Assembly (NCBI GenBank): GCA_026414745.1 | Contig: JAOAIK010000035.1 | Location: 1-52,344 of the forward strand | Reading direction: 5' to 3' | Length of the DNA stretch: 52,344 nt | Origin: Roseococcus sp. | GTDB lineage: Bacteria; Pseudomonadota; Alphaproteobacteria; Acetobacterales; Acetobacteraceae | Shown here: positions 41,371-49,733 of the stretch, in pieces | Position numbering within the stretch: the first letter of the stretch is position 1 | Layout: each line of letters starts with the position of its first letter | Notes under the pieces: generated by a model | Told to the model about the DNA's origin: nothing | The model's input: the letters and a program-made list of their open reading frames with translations, nothing else | The model's database searches: none | Program-made: the position numbers and the translations under genes

Positions 41371-42093
41371 ATGGCACGTTTGGCGCTCGTCACGGGCGGG
41401 CAGCGCGGGATCGGCGCGGCCATCAGCGAGGCCTTGCTGGCGGCGGGGCGGCGCGTGGTGGCAAGCTATGCCGGCAACGACGCGGCCGCGGCCGAGTTCA
41501 CCGCCCGCACCGGCATCCCCTGCGTGAAGTTCGACGTCTCGGATTTCGACGCCTGCCAGGCCGCCGTGGCCAGGATCGAGGCCGAGCACGGGCCGATCGA
41601 GATCCTCGTCAACAACGCCGGCATCACCCGCGACGCCATGATGCGCAAGCAGACGCGCGAGATGTGGGACGCGGTGATCGACACCAACCTCGGCTCCTGC
41701 TTCAACATGTGCAAGGCGGTGTGGGAGGGTATGATCGAGCGCAAGTTCGGGCGCATCGTGAACATCGGCTCGATCAACGGCCAGGCGGGGCAGCTCGGCC
41801 AGGTGAACTATGCGGCCGCGAAATCGGGCATCCACGGATTCACCAAGGCGCTGGCGCTCGAGGGGGCGCGCTATTCCATCACCGTGAACGCCGTGGCCCC
41901 GGGCTATGTGGACACGGAGATGGTGCGCGCCGTGCCGGCCGATGTGCTGGAGAAGATCGTCGCGCGCATCCCGCGCGGGCGGCTGGGCACCGCGCAGGAC
42001 ATCGCGCGCGGCGTGGTGTTCCTCACCGCCGACGAGGCCGACTTCATCACCGGCAGCACCCTCTCGATCAACGGCGGGCAGCACATGTATTGA
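41371..42093 (+). CDS. phaB: Acetoacetyl-CoA reductase PhaB
   Basis: A 240-residue NADPH-dependent SDR that makes (R)-3-hydroxybutyryl-CoA for polyhydroxybutyrate. Motifs: LVTGGQRGIGAAISEAL (cofactor), NNAGITRDAMMRK, the catalytic Ser in NIGSINGQAGQLGQ, and the YxxxK in VNYAAAKSGIHGFTKALA, followed by VAPGYVDTEMV. GSINGQ...GQVNY is the PhaB signature compared with FabG. GGGAGGGAGG precedes the ATG. phaA and phaC are not in the window. Contrast the active site with that of the SDR at 8253-9017. Confidence 0.92.
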   Translation: MARLALVTGGQRGIGAAISEALLAAGRRVVASYAGNDAAAAEFTARTGIPCVKFDVSDFDACQAAVARIEAEHGPIEILVNNAGITRDAMMRKQTREMWDAVIDTNLGSCFNMCKAVWEGMIERKFGRIVNIGSINGQAGQLGQVNYAAAKSGIHGFTKALALEGARYSITVNAVAPGYVDTEMVRAVPADVLEKIVARIPRGRLGTAQDIARGVVFLTADEADFITGSTLSINGGQHMY

Positions 42094-42100
42094 CGCGGGC

Positions 42101-42121
42101 GGCGGGGCTCACCGCCCCGCC
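42101..42121. terminator. Bidirectional hairpin between phaB and the hydrolase gene
   Basis: GGCGGGGC (42101-42108) pairs with GCCCCGCC (42114-42121) around TCACC. It lies 8 bases past the phaB stop and covers the stop codon of the convergent hydrolase gene, a position suited to ending both transcripts. No T-run follows on either strand. Confidence 0.45.
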
Positions 42122-43158
42122 AGCCACGCCCGCCCCGCCGCCTCGCGCGGGCGGGGCGCGGCAGGGTCGGCGAGGAAGCCCAGGATGTCCTCCACCACCT
42201 CGCCGCGCACCTCGTCGCGCAGCAGCAGATGCCAGCCCGAGGGGTAGAAGATCACGCGCGGCACGCCGGCCTCGCGCAGGGCGCGGCGCGCGGCGCGCGT
42301 CGGGATCACCTGGTCGCGCCCGCCGAACAGCACGAGGGTGGGCACGGCGCGGCAGCAGCCGGGCAGCGCGGCCACCGCCGCGTCCATGGTGGCCACCACG
42401 CCGCGCAGCAGGTCGAGCCGCACCTCGCGCAGCGTCAGCGGGTCGCGCGCGAAGCGCTCCAGCGCGGCGCGGTTGTCCGAGGCGGCGAGCGGCCCCGCGC
42501 TCGCCTCCACCGCGAGCGGCCCGAGCAGCGAGGAGCCGAGGCGCAGCGCCGGGCGGAACAGCGCCGGCAGATAGGGCCCGCCCCAGATGGCGGGCGAGGA
42601 GAGGATGAGGCCCGAGACGCCCTCGGGCGCGGCGAGCAGCGCCACCGCCCCGCCCAGGCTCTCGCCCAGCAGGAAGACGGGCAGGCCGGGATGGCGCGCC
42701 GCGAGCAGCCGCACGGCGGTGCGCGCATCCTCCACCAGCGCCTCCAGCCCGGGCCAGAGGCCGCGATGCGCCGTCCAGCCGAAGCCGCGCTGGTCGTAGC
42801 TGTAGAGCAGCACGCCGCCGGCGGCCAGCGCGGGACCGCTCTCCACCAGGAAGGTGCCGCCGTGATCGCCCATGCCGTGCAGCGCCAGCAGCACGGCGCG
42901 CGGTGCGCCCTCCGGCCGCCAGGCGCGCAGCGGCAGGCGCATGCCGTCGGCCATCACGAGGTCGGCCTCGGGCGTGGGCCCGGCAGGGCGCGGGGCGGAC
43001 GGCGGCGGGCCGAAGGCGGTGGTGGGCAGCACGGTGCGCGGCAGCGGCCCCGGCGCGAAGCCCTCGATGGCGGGGGCCCGGATGGCCGGGCCCGGCGGCC
43101 GCTCCACCGGCCCGCAGGCCGCCAGCAGCAGAAGCAGCAGGATCAGCGCGCGCGGCAT
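42109..43158 (-). CDS. Alpha/beta-hydrolase lipoprotein (monoacylglycerol-lipase-like)
   Basis: A 349-residue hydrolase with signal peptide MPRALILLLLLLAAC and lipobox Cys15, so anchored in the envelope. The catalytic triad is Ser in FLLGESLGGAVALLAA, Asp in LFGGRDQVIP and His in YPSGWHLLLRD; ALHGMGDHGGTF and YDQRGFGWTAHRG match serine-aminopeptidase-S33/monoglyceride-lipase proteins. Substrate is not known. An alternative Met three codons upstream (43167) is equally possible. It diverges from the zinc-finger gene. Confidence 0.88.
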   Translation of the reverse strand: MPRALILLLLLLAACGPVERPPGPAIRAPAIEGFAPGPLPRTVLPTTAFGPPPSAPRPAGPTPEADLVMADGMRLPLRAWRPEGAPRAVLLALHGMGDHGGTFLVESGPALAAGGVLLYSYDQRGFGWTAHRGLWPGLEALVEDARTAVRLLAARHPGLPVFLLGESLGGAVALLAAPEGVSGLILSSPAIWGGPYLPALFRPALRLGSSLLGPLAVEASAGPLAASDNRAALERFARDPLTLREVRLDLLRGVVATMDAAVAALPGCCRAVPTLVLFGGRDQVIPTRAARRALREAGVPRVIFYPSGWHLLLRDEVRGEVVEDILGFLADPAAPRPREAAGRAWLAGR

Positions 43159-43229
43159 GGGGGCCATATGGCCCATCCCCGCCCCGGGCGGTATCCTGCG
43201 CGCGATCAGCGCCAGGACACCCACCCGCG

Positions 43230-43499
43230 ATGCGCGACCCGCAGCTCACCGGCTATGGCCCCAAGCTCACCCCGGGCGTGACGCCCGAGGAGGTGATCCC
43301 CGTCGAGACGCGCACGGTGCGCTGCGACGGGACCCCAGCCGCGGCGCAGCGCGGCGCGGCAGGGAACCCGGACGGGGGCGGCGGGGCGCTCGGCCACCCC
43401 GCCATCTACATGCGCATCGAGGACCGGCAGATCACCTGCCCCTACTGTTCGCGCACCTACCGCCTGAAGGAAGGCGCGGGTGACGACCCCCACCACTGA
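43230..43499 (+). CDS. NDUFS6-like CHCC zinc-finger protein
   Basis: An 89-residue protein ending in a CHCC zinc finger: the first Cys in TVRCDG, His in ALGHPAIYMRIEDRQ and the CxxC pair in ITCPYCSRTYRL. This is the family related to mitochondrial complex I subunit NDUFS6 that is near-universal in alphaproteobacteria; its bacterial role is little studied. An Ala/Gly-rich insert separates the first Cys from the His. Its 3' end overlaps polA by 20 bases. Confidence 0.85.
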   Translation: MRDPQLTGYGPKLTPGVTPEEVIPVETRTVRCDGTPAAAQRGAAGNPDGGGGALGHPAIYMRIEDRQITCPYCSRTYRLKEGAGDDPHH

Positions 43500-46260
43500 G
43501 GCCGCCGGAACGGCGGAGAAGCACCTCATCCTGGTGGACGGCTCGGGCTACATCTTCCGCGCCTTCCACGCCCTGCCGCCGATGACGCGCCCGGACGGCA
43601 CGCCGGTGAACGCCGTCTTCGGCTTCGCGCAGATGCTGGAGAAGTTCCTCACCCAGCACGCGGCGACGCACCTCGCCGTGGTCTTCGACAGCGCGCGCGA
43701 GACCTTCCGCAACCAGATCTACCCCGCCTACAAGGCCCACCGCCCCGAGCCGCCGGAGGAGCTGGTTCCCCAGTTCGCCCTGATCCGCGAGGCGACGGAT
43801 GCGTTCGGGGTGTGCCGCGTCGAGCAGCCCGGCTGGGAGGCCGACGACCTGATCGCGAGCTATGCGCGCGCCTTCGAGGCCGAGGGCGGGCGCGTCACCA
43901 TCGTCTCCTCGGACAAGGATCTGATGCAGCTCATCCGCGAGCGGGTGATCATGCTCGATCCCATCAAGCAGAAGCCCATCCGCGAGCCGGAGGTGATCGA
44001 GAAGTTCGGCGTGCCGCCCGCCAAGGTGGTGGAGGTGCAGGCGCTCGCCGGCGACTCCACCGACAATGTGCCCGGCATCCCGGGCATCGGCGTCAAGACC
44101 GCGGCGCAGCTCATCACCGAGTACGGCGACCTCGAGACGCTGCTCCAGAACGCCGGCGAGATCAGGCAGCCCAGGCGGCGCGAACTGCTGCTGACCCACG
44201 CGGATTCCGCGCGCCTCTCGAAGCGGCTCGTCGCGCTGGACGACCACGCGCCGCTGCCCGTGCCGATCGCGGCGCTCGAGGCGAAGCCGCCCGATCCCGC
44301 GCGGCTCATGGCCTTCCTGCGCGAGAACAACTTCCGCTCCATCCTCGCGCGCATGGGGGGCGGCGATGGCGGGGCGCCGCAGCGCCCGCGCCCCGCGCCC
44401 GACCACGCCCCCGCCCCGCCCCCGCAGGAGGCGCCCTTCGGCCCCTATGCCTGCATCCAGGACATGGCCGCGCTGCGGGCCTGGATCGAGGAGGCGCGCA
44501 CCGCCGGCGTGATCGGCCTCGACACCGAGACGGACAGCCTCGATGCGCTGAACGCCCGGCTGGTGGGCGTCTCGCTCGCCGTCGCGCCGGGCCGCGCGGC
44601 CTACATCCCGCTGCGCCACGCCGCCCCGGACATGCTGGCCGCGGCGCCGGTGCAGATCCCGCTCGAGGAGGCGATGGCCGCGCTGCGCCCGCTGCTGGCC
44701 GACCCCTGCGTGCTCAAGGTGCTGCACAACGCGAAATACGACCTCGAGGTGCTGGCGAACCCGGCGAATGGCGGCCTCGAGGTCGCGCCGGTGGACGACA
44801 GCATGATGATCTCCTACGCGATGGAGGCGGGCGCGCACGGCCATGGGCTGGACGAGTTGGCGAAGCTGCACCTCGGCCACGACACCATCCCCTATGACGC
44901 GGTGACGGGGACGGGCAAGGCGCGCATCCCCTTCGCCCAGGCGCCGCTCGAGCGCGCCGCCGCCTATGCCGCCGAGGATGCGGACGTGGCGCTGCGCCTG
45001 TGGCACCTCCTCAGGCCGCGGCTGCGCCCGGCCCGCGCGCTCGCGCTCTACGAGCAGGTGGAGCGGCGGATGGTGCGCGTGCTGGCCGGGATGGAGCAGG
45101 CGGGCATCAGGGTGGACGCGGCGGAACTCGCGCGCATCGGCGAGGATTTCGCGCAGCGCCTCGTGCTGCGGGAGGCGGAGTGCCACCGCCTCGCCGGGCG
45201 CGCCTTCAACGTCGGCAGCCCGAAGCAGCTCGGCGAGATCCTGTTCGAGGAGATGGGCCTCAAGGGCGGGAAGAAGGGCAAGTCCGGCGCCTATTCCACC
45301 GACGCCGCGGTGCTCGAGGAACTCGCCGCGCAGGGGGTGGAGCTGGCGCGCGCCGTGCTGGACTGGCGGCAGATCGCCAAGCTCAAGTCCACCTATGTCG
45401 AGGGGCTGGCGCAGCGCATCGCCGCCGACGGCCGCGTGCACACGGATTTCTCGATGGCGGTGACCAGCACGGGCCGGCTCTCCTCCACCGAGCCCAACCT
45501 GCAGAACATCCCCGTCCGCACCGAGGAGGGGGCGCGCATCCGCCGCGCCTTCGTGGCCGAGCCGGGGCATGTGCTGGTCAGCGCCGATTACAGCCAGATC
45601 GAGCTCAGGCTGCTCGCGCACATGGCCGAGGTGCCCACGCTGCGCGAGGCCTTCGCCCGCGGCGAGGACATCCATGCCCGCACCGCGGCGGAGATCTTCG
45701 GCCTCGATCCGAAGCATGTGGACAAGGAGGCGCGGCGCCGCGCCAAGACCATCAACTTCGGCATCATCTACGGCATGAGCGCCTACGGCCTCGCCGCCCG
45801 GCTCGGCATCCCGCCGGCCGAGGGGCGGGCCATCATCGAGGCCTATTTCGCGCAGTATCCCGGCATCCGCGCCGAGATGGAGCGGGTGAAGGAGGAGGCG
45901 CGGGTGAACGGCTACGTCCTCTCGCCCTTCGGCCGGCGCCTCTGGATCCCCGACATCGCGGCGAAGGACCCCGTGCGCCGCGCAGCGGCCGAGCGCCAGG
46001 CGATCAACGCCCCCTTCCAGGGCGGCGCGGCCGAGGTGATCAAGCGCGCCATGGTGCGCCTGCCCGGGGCGCTGCGCGAGGCGGGGCTGCGCGCGCGGAT
46101 GCTGCTGCAGGTGCATGACGAGCTGGTGCTCGAGGCACCCGAGGCCGAGGCGGAGGCCACCGGCGCGCTGCTGCGCCAGGTGATGGAGGGGGTGGCCAGC
46201 CTGCGCGTGCCGCTGCGCGTGCAGGTGGGCCATGGACGATCCTGGGCGGAGGCGCATTGA
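43480..46260 (+). CDS. polA: DNA polymerase I
   Basis: A 926-residue polymerase with all three domains: N-terminal 5'-3' exonuclease (about 15-300; [36 protein letters not shown]), 3'-5' exonuclease (about 325-520, with [10 protein letters not shown], so the proofreading DxE is present), and the polymerase domain with motif A ([17 protein letters not shown]), motif B ([20 protein letters not shown]) and motif C ([14 protein letters not shown]). It starts at GTG, inside the end of the zinc-finger gene. It fills Okazaki gaps and repair patches. Confidence 0.96.
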   Translation: MTTPTTEAAGTAEKHLILVDGSGYIFRAFHALPPMTRPDGTPVNAVFGFAQMLEKFLTQHAATHLAVVFDSARETFRNQIYPAYKAHRPEPPEELVPQFALIREATDAFGVCRVEQPGWEADDLIASYARAFEAEGGRVTIVSSDKDLMQLIRERVIMLDPIKQKPIREPEVIEKFGVPPAKVVEVQALAGDSTDNVPGIPGIGVKTAAQLITEYGDLETLLQNAGEIRQPRRRELLLTHADSARLSKRLVALDDHAPLPVPIAALEAKPPDPARLMAFLRENNFRSILARMGGGDGGAPQRPRPAPDHAPAPPPQEAPFGPYACIQDMAALRAWIEEARTAGVIGLDTETDSLDALNARLVGVSLAVAPGRAAYIPLRHAAPDMLAAAPVQIPLEEAMAALRPLLADPCVLKVLHNAKYDLEVLANPANGGLEVAPVDDSMMISYAMEAGAHGHGLDELAKLHLGHDTIPYDAVTGTGKARIPFAQAPLERAAAYAAEDADVALRLWHLLRPRLRPARALALYEQVERRMVRVLAGMEQAGIRVDAAELARIGEDFAQRLVLREAECHRLAGRAFNVGSPKQLGEILFEEMGLKGGKKGKSGAYSTDAAVLEELAAQGVELARAVLDWRQIAKLKSTYVEGLAQRIAADGRVHTDFSMAVTSTGRLSSTEPNLQNIPVRTEEGARIRRAFVAEPGHVLVSADYSQIELRLLAHMAEVPTLREAFARGEDIHARTAAEIFGLDPKHVDKEARRRAKTINFGIIYGMSAYGLAARLGIPPAEGRAIIEAYFAQYPGIRAEMERVKEEARVNGYVLSPFGRRLWIPDIAAKDPVRRAAAERQAINAPFQGGAAEVIKRAMVRLPGALREAGLRARMLLQVHDELVLEAPEAEAEATGALLRQVMEGVASLRVPLRVQVGHGRSWAEAH

Positions 46261-46261
46261 G

Positions 46262-47455
46262 ATGAGCGGCTTCACGGGCGCCGAGCGCCGCACTCTGGCC
46301 GCCATCTCCGGCGCGCATTTCGTCAGCCACCTGCACATCCTCGCCCTGCCGCCGCTGTTTCCGCTGCTGCGCGAGGAGATGGGGGTGAGCTTCGTGGAGC
46401 TGGGCCTCGCGCTCACGCTGTTCAACGTGGTCTCGGCGCTGACCCAGGCGCCGGTGGGCTTCCTGGTGGACCGCTGGGGGCCGCACCGCGTGCTGGTGGC
46501 GGGGATGGCGCTGGGCGGCCTCGCCCTGGCGGCGGCGGGGCTGGGCGGCGGCTATGTCACGCTGCTGGTGGCGGCGGCGCTGCTCGGCCTCGCCAACAGC
46601 GTCTATCACCCGGCCGACTACGCCATCCTCGGCCGCGACATCGGCGAGGGGCATGTGGGGCGCGCCTTCTCCATCCACACCTTCGCGGGCTATCTGGGCG
46701 GGGCGGTGGCGCCCGCCTTCATGCTGGGCAGCGCCTGGGCCTTCGGGCTGGGGGGCGCGCTGGTGGCGGCGGGGCTGCTGGGCCCGCTGCTGGCGCTGCC
46801 GCTGCTGCGCCCGGCCCTGGCCGAGCGCCCTGCCCCGCCGCGCCCGCCCAAGGCGGCCGGCGCGCCGCGGCTGATCTCGCCCACCGTGCTGGTGCTGACG
46901 GGCTTCTTCATCCTCATCGCGCTCTCGGCCGGGGCGGTGCAGGGTTTCGGCGTCTCGGCCTGGGCGGCCTGGCGCGATCTGCCGCTGGCCACCGCCAACA
47001 TCGCGCTGACCGCCTGGCTCGCGCTGAGCGCGGCCGGGGTGCTGCTGGGCGGCGTCATCGCCGACCGCACGCGGCGGCACGGCCTCGTCGCCGCCCTGGG
47101 CTTCGGCGCGGCGGGGGGGCTGATCCTGCTCGCGGGGACGGTGCCCATGGGCGCGGTGGCGCTGGTCGGGGTGATGGGGCTGGCGGGGCTGCTCTCGGGC
47201 ATGATCATGCCCTCGCGCGACATGCTGGTGCGCGCGGCCGCGCCGCCGGGCCAGGCGGGGGCGGTGTTCGGCCTGGTCAGCACCGGCTTCAACATCGGCG
47301 GCATCGCGGGGCCGGTGCTGTTCGGCGCGCTGCTCGATCACGGGCAGCCGCAGGCGGTGTTCCTGCTCTCGGCCGGCTTCATGGCGCTGGCGGTGGCGGT
47401 GACGCTCTGGCAGGACCGGCGCGCCGCGCGGGCGCGGCTGGCGGCGGCGGAGTAG
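46262..47455 (+). CDS. MFS transporter, paralogue of the tsaD-linked one
   Basis: A 397-residue, 12-helix protein. [38 protein letters not shown] (motif A) and [18 protein letters not shown] closely match the transporter at 31249-32469, so the two arose by duplication or belong to one expanded subfamily. The ATG at 46262 is one base after the polA stop; the longer frame overlaps polA. Substrate unknown. It converges on the YjbH gene with 9 bases between. Confidence 0.86.
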   Translation: MSGFTGAERRTLAAISGAHFVSHLHILALPPLFPLLREEMGVSFVELGLALTLFNVVSALTQAPVGFLVDRWGPHRVLVAGMALGGLALAAAGLGGGYVTLLVAAALLGLANSVYHPADYAILGRDIGEGHVGRAFSIHTFAGYLGGAVAPAFMLGSAWAFGLGGALVAAGLLGPLLALPLLRPALAERPAPPRPPKAAGAPRLISPTVLVLTGFFILIALSAGAVQGFGVSAWAAWRDLPLATANIALTAWLALSAAGVLLGGVIADRTRRHGLVAALGFGAAGGLILLAGTVPMGAVALVGVMGLAGLLSGMIMPSRDMLVRAAAPPGQAGAVFGLVSTGFNIGGIAGPVLFGALLDHGQPQAVFLLSAGFMALAVAVTLWQDRRAARARLAAAE

Positions 47456-47464
47456 CGCCGCGCC

Positions 47465-49732
47465 TCACCACGCGAAGGCGCGGAACCCCCGGCGCAGCGC
47501 GGCCTCGCGCCCCTCGCGCGTCGCCTCCCACAGCGGGTTGTCCACCGCCAGGCGCTGCCCGCCGTCGCGCTGCACGGGGCGGATGTTGAGCGAGGCGCGC
47601 GACCGGGTCTCCAGCCCCAGGAAGTCGAAGGGCACGCGCACGTAGATGCCCTTGTCGAAGCTGCCCTCGCCGAAGCGCCGGAAGGGCACGTTGGTGAAGG
47701 TGGCGAAGCCGCCCACCTCGATGCCGGAATCGAAGCGCCGGCCCAGCTCGACGGTCCCGCCCCAGTCGCCCGCCAGGTAGCGCCCGCCGCGCAGCACCGC
47801 GTAGAGGTTCCACACCGGCAGGTCGGCGTAGAGGGAGAGGTGCCCGGTGGTGACGCTGTAGCCCAGCGCGCCGAACATCCCGTCATAGGCGCGCTGGACG
47901 ACGTGGTTGAGGTCGAGCCCGATGGCGAAGCCGCGCCCCGCCGGCCGCCACAGAACCTCGCCCGAGACGCCGGCGAACATCGGCTCCAGATAGCCGGCGG
48001 TGACGCGGCCGAAGAGGTCGGGCGCCAGGGTCCACATCCCCTCGGCGTAGAGGGCGGGGATGGAGGTGCGCCCCTCGCGCGCGTAGCGGGCATAGTCGCT
48101 GCGCACGCGCGGCAGCACGGAATCGCTCGGCAGCCCCCCGTCGAGGTTGCCGGCCAGCGCCCGCTGCACCGCCCCAGCGAGGGCGAGCCCGCCGCCCAGC
48201 TCCAGCCGCCCGCCCGCCGCCAGCCCCGCCTGCCAGCGCACCGAGGCCTGCGGGTCGCCCACCTGCAGGGTCAGCCGCGGCTCGATGCCCCAGGAGAGGC
48301 GCGGCGGCGCGAGGCGCGCCGCGCTGCCCGGCGGCTCGCCCAGGGCGGGCAGCAGATGGGTGGCGGCCAGCACCTCCTCCGCGCTGCCCTGGCCGCGCGC
48401 CAGCGCCTCATGCGCCTCGCGCAGCGTGACGAGGCGCGCGATCACGGCGCCGTCGCGCTCCCACAGCAGGCGGATGCGCTCCACCCGGGCGGGCAGATGC
48501 GGCTGGGCGGCGCGCACCACCCGCGCCGTGGTCTGCGCGAGCGTGCGGTGCCGCCCGCCGGAGACGGTGATGCGCGCCTCCTCGCCGCGGATGTCGAGGG
48601 CGATGGGGGTGAAGCCCGCCTCGCGCAGCGCGGCGAAAAGGGCCGGGGCGAGGGCGATGTTCTCCTCCGCCGCGCCCTCCTCCTCCGGCGCGCCGGCGCG
48701 CAGCGTGCCGCCGAGCCCGGCCGTCAGCGCCGTGGCCGCGCGCCGCCGCCAGGAGGGCTCCCAGCCCGGCGGCACGGGCGGCGCGCCGGGCGCCGCCTCG
48801 CCCACCGGCGGCGGGCGCGGCACCATGGGCGGCGGGGGCTGGCGCGGCAGCGCGGGCGGCGCGTCGGGCTCGAGGCGCAGCGAGGCGCGCAGCAGCAGAT
48901 CCGTGCCGTGCAGGAAGGAGAGGCCGAGGTCGAGGTGCCGGTTCGGCTGCCACTGCAGCCCGGCATTGAGGCGCGAGGCCGCCTGGCCGCGCAGGTTCCT
49001 GGTGCGCGCGGGATAGCCGCCGCGCTCGTCGCGCAGCGCGTCGGCGCTGTATTCCAGCTTGGCGCGCAGCCCCTCGATGGGGCCGAGCGGCGTCTCGAAG
49101 GCGGGCACCGACCATTCCAGCCCGGCGAAGACCCCCGTGTGCGGCCCGCGGAAGAAGGAGGTGAAGGCCACCGTGCCGCCCGCCCCCACATTGCGCGGGC
49201 GGAGGTTGAATCGCTGGCTGATCTCGCCCAGCGGGTTGGGCAGATCGCGCCCCGTGGCCAGCCGCCCCCAGCCCATGCCCAGCGTCGCGTCCAGCGACCA
49301 GAAGCGCTTGGAGGCGACGATGTATTCGCCCTGGTAGATGCCGGTGCCGATCAGGTCCTGGAAGCCGAGGGCGAGGGCGGGCCGCCAGTCGTTCTCGGTC
49401 CAGAGCTGCAGCTTGACGTCGAAGGCGCGGTCGGTGGTGCGGCCGCGGCCGAGCGTGCCGTTCAGCCGGTCGGTCAGGCGGAAGCTCGTCTCCAGGAAGG
49501 GCAGGGCCTGGAAGTTCACGAACCAGAAGCTGCGCTGGCGGCGGATGGCCACCCCCGTCTCGATGGCGCCATCGGGGCGGAAGCGGGCGTTGGGCATCTC
49601 GAGCAGCCCGACCCGGCCGAAGTTGGAGCCGCTGGGGGCGAAGCCGGGGTCGAACTCCTGCGCGCCGAGGGGAGCCGTCGCCGCGCCGAGCGCGCAGCAC
49701 AGGCCGAGCAGCGCGCGCCTCAGCCCGGCCAC
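47465..49732 (-). CDS. YjbH-type outer-membrane exopolysaccharide protein
   Basis: A 755-residue exported protein (signal peptide residues 1-24, ending LGAQ). GFAPSGSNFGRVGLLEMPNA and SFWFVNFQALPFLETSFRLT are the typical start of YjbH-domain proteins, and many alternating strands with aromatic ends, plus a final segment ending FAW, suggest beta-barrel character. YjbH in E. coli belongs to the yjbEFGH exopolysaccharide operon. It follows the SLBB export protein by one base and starts with GTG, so both form an export unit. A Pro-rich linker lies near residue 290. Confidence 0.85.
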   Translation of the reverse strand: MAGLRRALLGLCCALGAATAPLGAQEFDPGFAPSGSNFGRVGLLEMPNARFRPDGAIETGVAIRRQRSFWFVNFQALPFLETSFRLTDRLNGTLGRGRTTDRAFDVKLQLWTENDWRPALALGFQDLIGTGIYQGEYIVASKRFWSLDATLGMGWGRLATGRDLPNPLGEISQRFNLRPRNVGAGGTVAFTSFFRGPHTGVFAGLEWSVPAFETPLGPIEGLRAKLEYSADALRDERGGYPARTRNLRGQAASRLNAGLQWQPNRHLDLGLSFLHGTDLLLRASLRLEPDAPPALPRQPPPPMVPRPPPVGEAAPGAPPVPPGWEPSWRRRAATALTAGLGGTLRAGAPEEEGAAEENIALAPALFAALREAGFTPIALDIRGEEARITVSGGRHRTLAQTTARVVRAAQPHLPARVERIRLLWERDGAVIARLVTLREAHEALARGQGSAEEVLAATHLLPALGEPPGSAARLAPPRLSWGIEPRLTLQVGDPQASVRWQAGLAAGGRLELGGGLALAGAVQRALAGNLDGGLPSDSVLPRVRSDYARYAREGRTSIPALYAEGMWTLAPDLFGRVTAGYLEPMFAGVSGEVLWRPAGRGFAIGLDLNHVVQRAYDGMFGALGYSVTTGHLSLYADLPVWNLYAVLRGGRYLAGDWGGTVELGRRFDSGIEVGGFATFTNVPFRRFGEGSFDKGIYVRVPFDFLGLETRSRASLNIRPVQRDGGQRLAVDNPLWEATREGREAALRRGFRAFAW

Positions 49733-49733
49733 C

